From Tardiphaga sp. (lineage in GTDB: Bacteria; Pseudomonadota; Alphaproteobacteria; Rhizobiales; Xanthobacteraceae), in contig NZ_JAQGJT010000017.1 of assembly GCF_028290495.1 (NCBI RefSeq), positions 46,040-110,039 of the forward strand: 64,000 nucleotides of DNA, read 5' to 3'. Shown here piece after piece: positions 24,485 to 34,600 of the stretch. The notes beneath the pieces were generated by a model that had not been told where the DNA came from, made no database searches, and saw only the letters and a program-made list of their open reading frames with translations. How positions within the stretch are numbered: the first letter of the stretch is position 1; the number at the start of each line of letters is the position of its first letter. Both the position numbers and the translations under genes were made by a program.

Positions 24485-24564
24485 ACAAATCTCCGTTACG
24501 GCAATTCAACAGGGTGTAACCTACGCGCCACCGGCCAACCGGTGCCAGCATCAGGATTTTGCAC

Positions 24565-25140
24565 ATGACGCTTCCCCATGACCTCACCGCCCTGCAATCG
24601 AAGATGAGCGATGCCGTCCGCGCGCACTGGAAGGCCTTCCTGTTCGAGGGCATCATACTGGTGATCCTCGGCCTCGCCGCGATCCTCGTGCCGCCGATCG
24701 CCGGCATTGCCGTTACCGTGATGCTGGCCTGGATGTTCCTGATCTCCGGCATAGCCGGCCTCGTGATGACATTCTGGGCGCGCGGCACGCCGGGCTTCTG
24801 GTGGTCGCTGGCCTCCGCCGTGCTCGGCATCGGCGCCGGGCTGATCCTGCTGGCAAAGCCCGCGCAGGGCTTGCTGACGCTGACGCTGGTGGTCGGCGCC
24901 TACTTCCTCGCCGAAGGCGTCGCCACCATCATGTACGCCTTGCAGCACCGCAAGGAATTGTCCGACCGCTGGAGCTGGATGGCATTCTCCGGCCTGATGG
25001 ACATCCTGATTGCATTCTTCATCATCTCCGGCCTGCCCGGCTCCGCCGAATGGGCGATCGGCCTCCTGGTCGGCATCAACCTGGTGATCGGCGGCTCCTC
25101 GCTGATCGGTCTCGCACTGGCGGCCCGCAACAAGGTTTGA
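24565..25140 (+). CDS. HdeD-family membrane protein
   Basis: A 191-residue protein with six predicted TM helices and the repeated HdeD pattern (LFEGIILVILGLAAILVPPI, LAWMFLISGIAGLVMTFWAR, LLVGINLVIGGSSLIGLALA). HdeD proteins are associated with acid resistance, with an unknown mechanism. ATG 24565 is preferred to the TTG at 24559. It is convergent with the IalB gene across a shared terminator. Confidence 0.8.
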   Translation: MTLPHDLTALQSKMSDAVRAHWKAFLFEGIILVILGLAAILVPPIAGIAVTVMLAWMFLISGIAGLVMTFWARGTPGFWWSLASAVLGIGAGLILLAKPAQGLLTLTLVVGAYFLAEGVATIMYALQHRKELSDRWSWMAFSGLMDILIAFFIISGLPGSAEWAIGLLVGINLVIGGSSLIGLALAARNKV

Positions 25141-25158
25141 TGCGCCGCCCTGCTGCGC

Positions 25159-25192
25159 AACAAAAAAGGCGCCCCAAAGGGCGCCTTTTCGT
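25159..25192. terminator. Bidirectional rho-independent terminator
   Basis: A-run, then GGCGCCC..GGGCGCC stem with a short loop, then a T-run, between the convergent HdeD and IalB genes. The A and T tracts serve both strands. Confidence 0.7.
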
Positions 25193-25209
25193 GTTCTGCG
25201 ATGAACTGC

Positions 25210-26010
25210 TTACTTCGGGGCAGCGGCCGGAGCGGCGCCGGCGGGCGGGGTCGCTTCCAGCTTGGCGCGGGCTTCGGCGGCGCGCTTCTGCAGTTCTTCC
25301 TGCAGCTTCTTCTGGGTTTCCTCGAACACCTTCGGATCGGTCGGCGGGCCGTCATAGGCCTTGGCGAATTCGGCCAGCGGCAGCGGCAGCGTCAGCGGTG
25401 CGCCGTTGGAGTTGATCGCCTGCACGATCAGGTTCTGGCCCTTCTTCAGATTGGCCAGCAATTCCGGGGTCACTTCGTAATCCGACATGCAGCCATTGGC
25501 GAAGCAGATCACGTAGGGGCTTTGTGCCGGCGCGTTGGCGTCAATGATGACGCGGGTGCCGTGCACCAGCTGCATGCCGAGCGGCAGCGTGACGCGCAGG
25601 ATCTTCTTCGGTTCGCCTTCCGGCTCGATGATCACGGCAGCGATCACCGGCTGGCCGGATTCGATGCGGCCGTCCTTGCCGGTGAAGCAGACCTGCTTGG
25701 CGTTGGCGTCCTGGCCCTTGAGGCAGAACTTGGTCCACGGCGCGTAGATCAGCTGAACCTGCTGCTCGGGCGGGGTCGCAGCAGCGGGTGCCGCGGGCGC
25801 CTGGGCGGCGGGAGCCGGTGCGGCCTTCGGCGCGGCTTTCGGCGCAGCCTTGGGAGCAGCAGCCTTGGGAGCCGCGGCCGGCGCACCGGGCGCAGGCGCC
25901 TGGGCGAAGGCGTCGGGGGCCAGAACGGTCGCCGTCAGCGCACTCGCCGCCAGCAGGGCGAGAACCCGCCCGCGCGGCAACACCGACGCAGCCAAGAGAC
26001 GGAAATTCAT
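25210..26010 (-). CDS. Invasion-associated locus B (IalB) family protein
   Basis: A 266-residue secreted protein. A signal peptide (about residues 1-36, ending AFA) is followed by an Ala/Pro/Lys-rich linker and then the IalB domain with its four cysteines: TKFCLKG, KQVCFTGKDGR and ICFANGCMSDYEVT. The C-terminal helix is Lys/Glu/Gln-rich. IalB proteins are periplasmic or outer-membrane-associated and were named for erythrocyte invasion in Bartonella; in rhizobia the role is unclear. ATG 26010 is taken because upstream sequence precedes the signal peptide. Confidence 0.8.
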   Translation of the reverse strand: MNFRLLAASVLPRGRVLALLAASALTATVLAPDAFAQAPAPGAPAAAPKAAAPKAAPKAAPKAAPAPAAQAPAAPAAATPPEQQVQLIYAPWTKFCLKGQDANAKQVCFTGKDGRIESGQPVIAAVIIEPEGEPKKILRVTLPLGMQLVHGTRVIIDANAPAQSPYVICFANGCMSDYEVTPELLANLKKGQNLIVQAINSNGAPLTLPLPLAEFAKAYDGPPTDPKVFEETQKKLQEELQKRAAEARAKLEATPPAGAAPAAAPK

Positions 26011-26235
26011 TGCGGAAAACCCTTTCTGAACGGTGGCGCCCGAAACCCGGAGGCGGCGCTGACTCTGACCCGTTGGCGGGTGTCTCGTAGCCAATTAAGG
26101 CAGATACGTGACCGGCCGCGCCGTCCTCGTCAATTGCATGCCTTCAATACAGCGGCGGACGAAAAGATCAATGGCGACAACCGTATTTGCTGCGTCCGCC
26201 GGGGATGTTGATAGCAGCCATGCTAGAGTACTGGC

Positions 26236-28089
26236 GTGAGCTGTCGCGAATCAAATCGAACAAGCGCTCCTGTATTTCCGGCCCGGTCGCGCGTGGCGAC
26301 CTTCGCCGTGGCGTTGGCCGTGCTCTCGGCCATCGCCAGCCGTCCGGTGGCGGCCGAGCCCCGCCATGCCATTGCCATGCACGGCGCGCCGGCTTTGCCC
26401 GCAAACTTCACGGCGATGCCTTACGCCAACCCCGACGCCCCCAAGGGCGGCCGGCTGGTCTACGGCCTGCACGGCACCTTCGACAGCCTCAACCCGTTCA
26501 TCGTCCGCGGCCTCGCCGTGCAGCAGACGCGCGGCTTCGTGGTCGAAAGCCTCATGGCGCGCGGTCAAAACGAGGCCTTCACGCTGTACGGCCTGCTCGC
26601 GCAGAGCGTAGAAACCAACGACGCGAGAAGCTTCGTTACCTTCCGGCTCGACCCGCGCGCGGCCTTTTCAGACGGCACGCCGGTGCTGGCCGAAGACGTA
26701 TTGTTCTCCTGGCAATTGCTGCGCGACAAGGGCCGCCCCAACCACCGCCAGTATTACGCCAAGGTCAGCAACGCCGAAGCGCTCGACGCCCGCACCGTGC
26801 GGTTTGACTTCGGCGGCCAAAGCGACCGCGAGCTGCCGCTGATCCTCGGCCTGATGCCGGTGCTGCCGAAACACGCCGTCCATGCCGAGACCTTCGAGGA
26901 AACCTCGATGGCGCCCATGCTGGGCTCCGGGCCCTATCGCGTCACCGCGGTGAAGCCCGGCGCCGCGGTGACGCTGACGCGTAACCCCGACTATTGGGGC
27001 CGCGATCTGCCCGTCAATCGCGGGCTGTGGAATTTCGACGAGATCCGGCTCGACTACTACCGCGAGGCCAACGGGCACTTCGAGGCGTTCAAGCGCGGGC
27101 TGTATGATTTCCGCGTCGAGAACGAGCCGTTGCGCTGGCACGACGGCTATGACTTTGCGGCGGCAAAATCCGGCGAGGTGATCCGCGACAGCATCACGAC
27201 AGGCCTGCCGAAGCCGTCGGAATTCCTGGTGTTCAACACAAGGCGTCCGCTGTTCGCCGATATTCGCGTCCGCCAGGCGCTGACGCTGCTGTTTGATTTC
27301 GAATGGATCAACCGAACGTATTTCTTCGGCCTCTATGCCCGCTCGGCCGGCTTTTTCGCCGGCTCCGAACTGTCCGCTTATACGCGCCCCGCCGACGACC
27401 GCGGGCGCGCGCTGCTGCAGCCTTATGCCGCGCAAATGCCGGCAGACGTGCTCGACGGCAGCTACCGCCTGCCGGTCAGCGACGGCACCGGCCGCGACCG
27501 CCCGGCCCTGCAAAAAGCCCTCAAACTGCTGGCGCAGGCCGGCTACGACCTCGACGACAACGTGCTGCGCAAGCGCGGCAGCAAGACGCCGTTCGCCTTT
27601 GAGATCCTGGTGACAAGCCGGGACCAGGAGCGCATCGCGCTGGCGTTTGCCCGCGACCTCAAGCGCGCCGGCATCGCGATGAATGTGCGGGCGATCGACG
27701 CCGTGCAGTTCGACCAGCGCAAGCTTACTTACGACTTCGACATGATCCAGAACCGCTGGGACCAGTCGCTGTCACCCGGCAACGAGCAATCCTTCTACTG
27801 GGGGACTGAAGCTGCCGACCTGCCCGGCACCCGCAACTACATGGGCGCCAGGGATCCGGCGATCGACGCGCTGATCGCCGCGATGCTGGAGGCGCGCGAC
27901 CGCGGCCCGTTCGTCGATGCCGTCCGGGCGCTCGACCGCGTGCTGATCGCCGGCTTCTACGCCATACCGCTCTACAACGTGCGTGAACAATGGATTGCGC
28001 GATGGAATCGGATAGAACGGCCACAGGCATCGGCGTTGACGGGCTATCTCCCGGAGAGCTGGTGGTCGAAAGCCGCAAATCGCAAGTAG
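26236..28089 (+). CDS. Extracellular peptide-binding protein of an ABC importer (YejA-like, SBP_bac_5)
   Basis: A 617-residue periplasmic protein starting at GTG 26236. A signal peptide ends near PVAA. MPYANPDAPKGGRLVYGLHG and TFRLDPRAAFSDGTPVLAED are typical of the family 5 solute-binding proteins, closest in character to YejA, which binds peptides and microcin C. No permease or ATPase genes follow; instead an adenylate-forming-like gene starts 21 bases downstream. The importer genes must lie elsewhere. Confidence 0.8.
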   Translation: MSCRESNRTSAPVFPARSRVATFAVALAVLSAIASRPVAAEPRHAIAMHGAPALPANFTAMPYANPDAPKGGRLVYGLHGTFDSLNPFIVRGLAVQQTRGFVVESLMARGQNEAFTLYGLLAQSVETNDARSFVTFRLDPRAAFSDGTPVLAEDVLFSWQLLRDKGRPNHRQYYAKVSNAEALDARTVRFDFGGQSDRELPLILGLMPVLPKHAVHAETFEETSMAPMLGSGPYRVTAVKPGAAVTLTRNPDYWGRDLPVNRGLWNFDEIRLDYYREANGHFEAFKRGLYDFRVENEPLRWHDGYDFAAAKSGEVIRDSITTGLPKPSEFLVFNTRRPLFADIRVRQALTLLFDFEWINRTYFFGLYARSAGFFAGSELSAYTRPADDRGRALLQPYAAQMPADVLDGSYRLPVSDGTGRDRPALQKALKLLAQAGYDLDDNVLRKRGSKTPFAFEILVTSRDQERIALAFARDLKRAGIAMNVRAIDAVQFDQRKLTYDFDMIQNRWDQSLSPGNEQSFYWGTEAADLPGTRNYMGARDPAIDALIAAMLEARDRGPFVDAVRALDRVLIAGFYAIPLYNVREQWIARWNRIERPQASALTGYLPESWWSKAANRK

Positions 28090-28110
28090 CCTCGGATCGG
28101 AAGTGACAAC

Positions 28111-29616
28111 GTGACCACCCCCCCGAACGCCTCACCGACCCTCGATGGCCTGTTTCAGCGCGTGCTTGGCCGCCAGCCGGAAGCGCTGGCGCTGATCGAC
28201 CCCGCCGACAAGATGCGCGTCACCGGGACTGCGCCGATGCGACTGAGCTTCGCGCAGGCCGAACGCGCCATCGCGGCGCTGACGGCGCATTTCATCGAAT
28301 ACGGACTGCCGGCCAATTCGGTGATCGCGGTGCAGATGCCGAACACCGTGGAATTCGTGCTGACGATGCTGGCTGCGCATCGCGCCGGCCTGATCGTGGC
28401 ATTGCTGCCGCAGCTGTGGCGGCAGGCTGATCTCACTATTGCACTCAATCGCAGCGGCGCCCGCGCGATCGTCACGTCGAGCAAGATCGACGGCGTCAGC
28501 CATGCCGATCTCGCGATGAACGCCGCCGCCGAAGCTTTCTCGATTCGCTATGTCGGTGGCTTCGGCCAGGATCTGCCGGAAGGCATGGTCTCGCTCGACG
28601 ACGTGATGGCAGCCGACTTCGCCGAACCCGTGACCGTCCCCGCCGATGCCCGCCGTGCCGCGATCGTCACCTTCGACGTCACCGCCGACGGTTTTCGCGC
28701 GGTGCCGCGCTCGCATCTGCACCTGATATCCGGCGGATTGTCGGTATTCCTGGAAAGCGGCCTGCCGCAGGGCGCTACGCTGTTGTCGGCGCTGCTGCCG
28801 TCGTCCTTCGCGAGCCTTGCGGCATCGCTGGTGCCGTGGCTGTTGAGCGGAGGCGTGCTGGCGCTGCACCATCCGTTCGACATCGAGGTGATGGAGCGCG
28901 AGATCAATGCTGCCGCCTGCGACGTGCTGGTCGCTCCCGCGCCGCTGGCGCAGCGCCTCGCCGAAGCCGGCCTGCTCGACCGCACGCCGACCCTGCGCCA
29001 CGTGCTCGGCCTGTGGCGCGCCCCCGAACAGGTCGCCAGCAGCGCAGCGTGGGACCATCCGCAGGCAACCTTCACCGACCTCTATCTGTTTGGCGAGGCC
29101 GGCCTGTTCGGCGCGCGCCGCGCGGCCGATGGCCTGCCCGCGACGATCATGCCGGGAGCACACGGCGCGCCGCGCGCGGTCGCCAGCTCTTCGATCGCCG
29201 GAGAAATTTTGATCACGCCGAAGGGAACGCTCGGGCTGCGCGGCCCGATGGTCCCGGCCGTGGCCTATGCCCCGACCTCGGAGTCAGGCAACTCGCTGGT
29301 GAGCGGCAAGGCGATCGATTACGTCGATACCGGTTTTGCCGCACGGCTCGATCGCTCGACCGGCGCGATCTGCATCACGGCCCCACCGATCGGGATCATG
29401 GCCGTCGGCGGCTATCGCTTTTTGTCGCAAGACCTTAGCGAATGGGCCAAGCGGCTCGGCCAGAACGCGATGCTCACGGCATTGCCGGACCGGCTCAGCG
29501 GCTACCGCCTTGCCGGCCGCACCAGCGACAATGCGCGCGCCCGCGACGCCTTCACCGAACTCGGGCTCAACCCGTTGATGGTGGAAGCGTTTCGCGATCG
29601 CCCCGCGGCTGATTGA
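28111..29616 (+). CDS. Degenerate adenylate-forming (AMP-binding, ANL) family protein
   Basis: A 501-residue protein starting at GTG. The N-terminal ~100 residues have the ANL fold (VIAVQMPNTVEFVLTMLAAH RAGL pattern), and VDTGFAARLD resembles the A8 region. But at the place of the TSGTTG-PK phosphate loop (about residue 184) it reads IVTFDVTADGFRAVPRSH, so the ATP-binding loop is lost. The terminal catalytic lysine is also not evident. It may be an inactive or altered acyl-CoA/AMP ligase. It follows the peptide-binding protein gene closely, so the two may be co-transcribed. Confidence 0.65.
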   Translation: MTTPPNASPTLDGLFQRVLGRQPEALALIDPADKMRVTGTAPMRLSFAQAERAIAALTAHFIEYGLPANSVIAVQMPNTVEFVLTMLAAHRAGLIVALLPQLWRQADLTIALNRSGARAIVTSSKIDGVSHADLAMNAAAEAFSIRYVGGFGQDLPEGMVSLDDVMAADFAEPVTVPADARRAAIVTFDVTADGFRAVPRSHLHLISGGLSVFLESGLPQGATLLSALLPSSFASLAASLVPWLLSGGVLALHHPFDIEVMEREINAAACDVLVAPAPLAQRLAEAGLLDRTPTLRHVLGLWRAPEQVASSAAWDHPQATFTDLYLFGEAGLFGARRAADGLPATIMPGAHGAPRAVASSSIAGEILITPKGTLGLRGPMVPAVAYAPTSESGNSLVSGKAIDYVDTGFAARLDRSTGAICITAPPIGIMAVGGYRFLSQDLSEWAKRLGQNAMLTALPDRLSGYRLAGRTSDNARARDAFTELGLNPLMVEAFRDRPAAD

Positions 29617-29701
29617 TCGGCACTCAGCGCTCCGTATTGACGCGCTATTAAGGACGCCCGGCTAGCGTGTGACACCCCGCAGGTGCACACCGGAAACCAG
29701 T

Positions 29702-30940
29702 ATGTCCGATCAGGCTACCATCGTCGTCGTCTCCAACCAGCAGCCCGCAACATTCGCGGCGGCGCTGGTCGCGACGAGAATGTTTCCGCTGATCGATGCG
29801 ACCTGGCACGACGCCCTCGATGCGGTGGCGCGCGTGCAGCCGGCGGCGGTGCTGGTTTCGGCGGAAGAGGCCGACATGCCGACCTTCCAGGCGCTGGCGA
29901 AACGGCTCGGCGCCAAGCAGCCTTACGTGCCGCTGATTGCGATCGATCCGACGACGGACCTGCCGGGCCATGCAATCCCCTTCTCGCATACTGCCGGCAA
30001 TTACGATCGCCTCAGCGCGCGGCTGCGCAACGCGCTGCGGGTGCGCACGCTGCACGCGACGGTAATGCGCCGCCTCACCACCGAGAACGTCCAGCGCACC
30101 GCTCTGCAGACGCCGGACCCGCTCGAAGACGCCACCGTGATGCTGATCGGCCGCGGCGCCGGCTATCCCGCTCTATCCGTGGCGCTCGGCGAACGCGTCG
30201 GCGTGGTCGGCGCGCTCAGCATCGAGTCGGCGGCGAAACATCTCAACTCGCGCGATCTCGACGGCATCGTGATATCAGAGGGTTTCAGCCAGCGCGTCAT
30301 CGACGCTTTTCTCACGGTGCTTGCCGAAGACGCCCGCTTCCGCAACCTGCCGGTGATCGTCGGCGCACCCGGCCTTGCACCGAACTACGATCTGGCCAAT
30401 CTCGAAATGATCGCGGGCGACGCTGCCGATGTCGCAGCGGCAGCCCTGCCGCTGGTTCGCCAGCATGCGCTGGAAGTCCGGTTGAACCGCAGCCTGAAGG
30501 CGATCGAGTCCGATGGGCTGCTCGACGCCACGACGGGATTGCTGACGACCACCGCGTTCGAGCGCGACCTTGCCACCGCCGTCTACCAGACGCAGTCGCG
30601 TGGCGGCGGCCTCGCCGCGGTGCGGTTCTCGTTCGACTCGATCCCCGACCGCGTCCGCCGCGATGCTTCGCGGATTCTCAGCCGCCTGATGCGCAAGATG
30701 GATTTCGGCACGTTGCGCGAGGACGGCTCGATCATCGTGGTATTCGCCGAGACTGACCTGCGCAACGCGCACATGATCGCCAAGCGGCTCTCCAGCGTGA
30801 TGAAGCACACCATGCACGGCCCGAAGCGCGACACCCGCAACGACCCCAACCTCACGCTCGCCGCCCTGCTGCCGAGCGACACCGCCAAATCGATTCTGGC
30901 GCGTCTGCATGGCGACACCGCGCAGCGCGAGGCGTCCTGA
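29702..30940 (+). CDS. Degenerate GGDEF/receiver-like regulatory protein
   Basis: A 412-residue protein. Two receiver-like segments precede a C-terminal domain that starts LLDATTGLLTTTAFERDLAT, the classic entry to a GGDEF domain (DxxTGL..R..F...L). The catalytic GGDEF loop is absent; the corresponding strand turn reads REDGSIIVVFAETD. It is therefore unlikely to make cyclic di-GMP. The layout recalls PleD/PopA-like proteins that bind or signal without catalysis. ATG 29702 is selected over 29669. Confidence 0.6.
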   Translation: MSDQATIVVVSNQQPATFAAALVATRMFPLIDATWHDALDAVARVQPAAVLVSAEEADMPTFQALAKRLGAKQPYVPLIAIDPTTDLPGHAIPFSHTAGNYDRLSARLRNALRVRTLHATVMRRLTTENVQRTALQTPDPLEDATVMLIGRGAGYPALSVALGERVGVVGALSIESAAKHLNSRDLDGIVISEGFSQRVIDAFLTVLAEDARFRNLPVIVGAPGLAPNYDLANLEMIAGDAADVAAAALPLVRQHALEVRLNRSLKAIESDGLLDATTGLLTTTAFERDLATAVYQTQSRGGGLAAVRFSFDSIPDRVRRDASRILSRLMRKMDFGTLREDGSIIVVFAETDLRNAHMIAKRLSSVMKHTMHGPKRDTRNDPNLTLAALLPSDTAKSILARLHGDTAQREAS

Positions 30941-30978
30941 GATTGCGCAAATAATCCGGAACGATACCGCAAGGCTTG

Positions 30979-31002
30979 CATTGTAATTTCATCGTTACAA
31001 TG
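30979..31002. promoter_or_regulatory. Inverted repeat upstream of the PRC-barrel gene
   Basis: Arms CATTGTAA and TTACAATG are perfect complements around eight bases and end 12 bases before the ATG, touching the GGAGA ribosome-binding site. They could be an operator or a 5' UTR hairpin that limits translation. Confidence 0.4.
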
Positions 31003-31013
31003 GAGACTACATC

Positions 31014-31409
31014 ATGAAAAAGCTTGCACTGATCACCGCATCGCTCGCCTTGCTCGCCACCCCGGTCCTGGCTCAATCGACCACGACTACCGGCGCGGCC
31101 CCCGCTGACGCGAAGTTTTCGACCGTATCGAAGGACGAGATGTTCAGCTCGAAGCTGAAGGGTCTCAACGTCTATAACCAGAAGGAAGAGTCGATCGGTG
31201 AAATCACCGATCTGGCACTAAAGAACGACAAGATCGATGCGATGATCCTGTCGGTCGGCGGCTTCCTCGGGATGGGCGAACACTACGTCGCGGTCTCGCC
31301 GTCGTCGGTCAACGTCAAGTACGACACCAAGAACAACAAGTGGCTGGCGACCATGAACACCACCAAGGAAGCGTTGAAGGCGGCTCCGGAATTCAAGTAT
31401 CCGAAGTAA
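31014..31409 (+). CDS. Secreted PRC-barrel domain protein
   Basis: A 131-residue protein with a signal peptide ending LAQ. The mature part is a PRC-barrel: SSKLKGLNVYNQKEESIGEI, TDLALKNDKIDAMILSVGGF and VAVSPSSVNV. In rhizobia such exported PRC-barrel proteins are abundant small stress- or envelope-linked proteins. GGAGA precedes the ATG, with an inverted repeat just upstream. A terminator follows. Confidence 0.75.
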   Translation: MKKLALITASLALLATPVLAQSTTTTGAAPADAKFSTVSKDEMFSSKLKGLNVYNQKEESIGEITDLALKNDKIDAMILSVGGFLGMGEHYVAVSPSSVNVKYDTKNNKWLATMNTTKEALKAAPEFKYPK

Positions 31410-31429
31410 TTGTCGCGCTTCACAGAACG

Positions 31430-31463
31430 AAGGCCGCCGGCAGCAATGCCGGCGGCCTTTTCG
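31430..31463 (+). terminator. Rho-independent terminator
   Basis: Stem GGCCGCCGGCA / TGCCGGCGGCC with a four-base loop, followed by TTTTCG, 21 bases after the PRC-barrel gene. Confidence 0.75.
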
Positions 31464-31550
31464 TGTGGGCTTTCGTTCCCCGGATGCTGCGCAACGCGCG
31501 GCGCATGCAGCGTGGCGCGCTGCTGATCCGGGGTCCCAACCGGGATCCCC

Positions 31551-31594
31551 GATCTGCGGAGCGGCATAAGAATGCCGCACCGCGTCCGGGAAAC
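31551..31594. repeat. Dispersed intergenic palindromic repeat, copy 1
   Basis: Contains GCGGAGCGGCATAA and TGCCGCACCG around a short loop, followed by GTCCGGGA. Nearly the same element occurs at 57495-57534. It lies between the PRC-barrel gene and mfd. Confidence 0.6.
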
Positions 31595-31602
31595 GGAGCC
31601 GC

Positions 31603-34600
31603 TTAAGCCGCCTTTTTCTTCTCTGCCAGATTGGCCAGCGCGCGCATGATCTCCGTCGCGCCTTCGAGGCGTTCTTCCGGGGTTTCCCATTCCTGCAGGA
31701 ACACGACCTTCATGTCCGGACGAACCTTGGCGGCCTGACCGTAAGAGCGGATGAAATACACAAGCCGCTCCGGCTGCGCGAACTTGTTGTCGCGGAAGGT
31801 GATGACCGCGCCCTTCGGACCGGCATCGAGCTTCTCGACATTGGCGCGGCGGCAATAGGCCTTGATCGCGGCAATCTTGAACAGATAACGCACTTCGTCA
31901 GGCAATACGCCAAAGCGGTCGCGCAACTCGGCTGCGAAGTTGTCGATCTCGTCGTCGGTTTCCAGATCGGCCAGCCGGCGATACAGAGACAACCGCACCG
32001 CGAGGTCGTTGACGAAATCCTCGGGGATCAACACCGGCATGCCGACGGTGATTGTCGGCGACCACCTGTCCGCAACAGGCTCCGAGACGCCGGCCTTGAG
32101 GTTGAGGATCGCCTCCTCCAACATCGACTGGTACAGTTCGAATCCGACTTCCTTGATGTGGCCGGACTGTTCCTCGCCGAGCAGGTTGCCCGCACCGCGG
32201 ATATCGAGATCGTGCGAGGCGAGCTGGAAGCCCGCGCCGAGCGTTTCCAGCGACTGCAGCACCTTGAGCCGGCGCTCCGCCTGCGCGGTGACCTTGGCCT
32301 GCGACGGCAGCGTGAACAGCGCATAGGCGCGCAGCTTGGAGCGACCGACGCGGCCGCGCAGCTGGTACAATTGCGCCAGGCCGAACATGTCGGCGCGGTG
32401 CACGATCAGCGTGTTGGCGGTCGGAATATCCAGGCCGGACTCCACGATCGTGGTGGAGAGCAGCACGTCGAACTTGCCGTCGTAGAACGCGGACATGATG
32501 TCCTCGATCACGGTCGGCGCCATCTGGCCATGCGCGACCGCGACCTTCATCTCCGGCACGTGCTTGTCGAGGAAGTCCTTGACGTCGGCGAGGTCGTCGA
32601 TGCGCGGCACGACGTAGAACGCCTGGCCGCCGCGATAACGTTCGCGCAGCAAGGCTTCGCGGATCATCAGGGGATCGTGCGGCGCCACGAAAGTACGCAC
32701 CGCCAGACGATCGACCGGCGGCGAGGCGATGATCGAGAGATCGCGAACCCCGGACAGCGCCAGTTGCAGCGTGCGCGGGATCGGCGTCGCCGACAGCGTC
32801 AGCACGTGGACGTCGGCGCGCAACTGCTTAAGGCGTTCCTTGTGGGTGACGCCGAAATGCTGTTCCTCGTCGACCACGACGAGGCCGAGATCCTTAAACT
32901 TGATCGCCTTGCCCAGCAGCGCGTGGGTGCCGACGACGATATCGATGGTGCCGTCCGCCAGGCCTTTCTTGACCAGCGTCATGTCCTTCGGCGTCACCAA
33001 CCGCGAGGCCTGCGCGACATTGACCGGGAAGCCCTTGAAGCGTTCGGTGAAATTCTTGGCGTGCTGGCGCGCCAAGAGCGTGGTCGGCACCACGACGGCG
33101 ACCTGCTTGCCTTCCAGCGCCACCGCAAAGGTCGCGCGCAGCGCCACCTCGGTCTTGCCGAAGCCGACGTCGCCGCAGATCAGGCGATCCATCGGCCGGC
33201 CGCTTTCGAGATCGCCGAGCGCGGCGTTGATCGCCGTCTGCTGATCCTCCGTCTCCTCATAGGGGAAGCGCGCGCAGAACTCGTCATAGAGATGCGGCTG
33301 CACGACTGTCTTCGGCGCCTCGCGCAGATGACGCTCGGCGGCGATCTTGATCAGTTCGCCGGCGATCTCGCGAATGCGGTTCTTCAGCTTCGCCTTACGC
33401 GCCTGCCAGCCGGAACCGCCGAGCTTGTCGAGTTCGACGTTGGTGGTGTCGGAGCCGTAGCGCGATAGCAGCTCGATGTTCTCGACCGGCAGAAACAGTT
33501 TGGTTTCGTTGGCGTAGCGCAGTTCGAGGCAGTCATGCGGCGCGCCGCCGACCTGCAGCGTCTGCAATCCCACGAAGCGGCCGATGCCGTGTTCGACGTG
33601 GACGACGATGTCGCCGGCCGCGAGGCTGGTGACTTCCGAGATGAAGTTGTCGAGCTTGCGGCTGGCCTTGCGCGGCCGCACCAGACGGTCGCCGAGAATG
33701 TCCTGTTCGCTGATGACGGCGATCTGGTCGGTCTCGAAACCGGATTCCATGCCGACCACGGCCAGCATGGTCAGGTTGCGCGGCGTCGCCAGCACGGTTC
33801 GCCAGGAATTCACGCTCTGCAGGTTAAGCAGCTTGTGGTCCTTGAGCATGCTGCCCATGCGGTCGCGCGAGCCTTCGCTCCACAACGCTACGACGACCTT
33901 CTTGCGCGCCGCATGCAGCGCCTCGATATGCGCGACCACGGAAGCAAACACGTTGATCGAGGCATCCGCGCGCTCCGGCACGAAGTTGCGCCCTGCCCGC
34001 GCGCCGGCATCGACAAAGCCCGCGCTCTGCTCAGGCACGGCATACGGTGTCAGTCTTACCAATGCTGCGTCAGTGAGACGGTCGTGCCATTCCTCGTCGG
34101 TCAGGTACAACCGGTCGGGCGGCAACGGCTTGTACAGCGCGCCGCCGCCGGGAATGCCCATCGCTTCCTTGCGGGCCTCGTAATAGTCGGTGATCTGCCG
34201 GAAGCGCTCGCTGGCAGCCGCTTCGCCTTCGGGTTCGACCACGATCGGCGTGCCGTCGAGATAGTCGAACAGCGTGTCCATCCGCTCCTGGAACAGCGGC
34301 AGCCAGTGCTCCATGCCGGGATGGCGACGGCCTTCGCTGACCGCCTCGTAGAGCGGATCGTCGCGTTCCGGAGCGCCGAAGATCGCGACATAGCCCATGC
34401 GAAACCGCTTGATGGTTTCGGTGACGAGCTGGAATTCCGACACCGGCACGAGATCGAGCGCGCGCATATCGAGATGGGTGCGCTGCGTTTCGGGATCGAA
34501 ACTGCGGATCGATTCCAGGCTGTCACCGAAGAAGTCGAAACGCACGGGCTGGTCGAGGCCGGCCGGAAAAAGGTCGAGGATGCCGCCGCGCACGGCGTAT

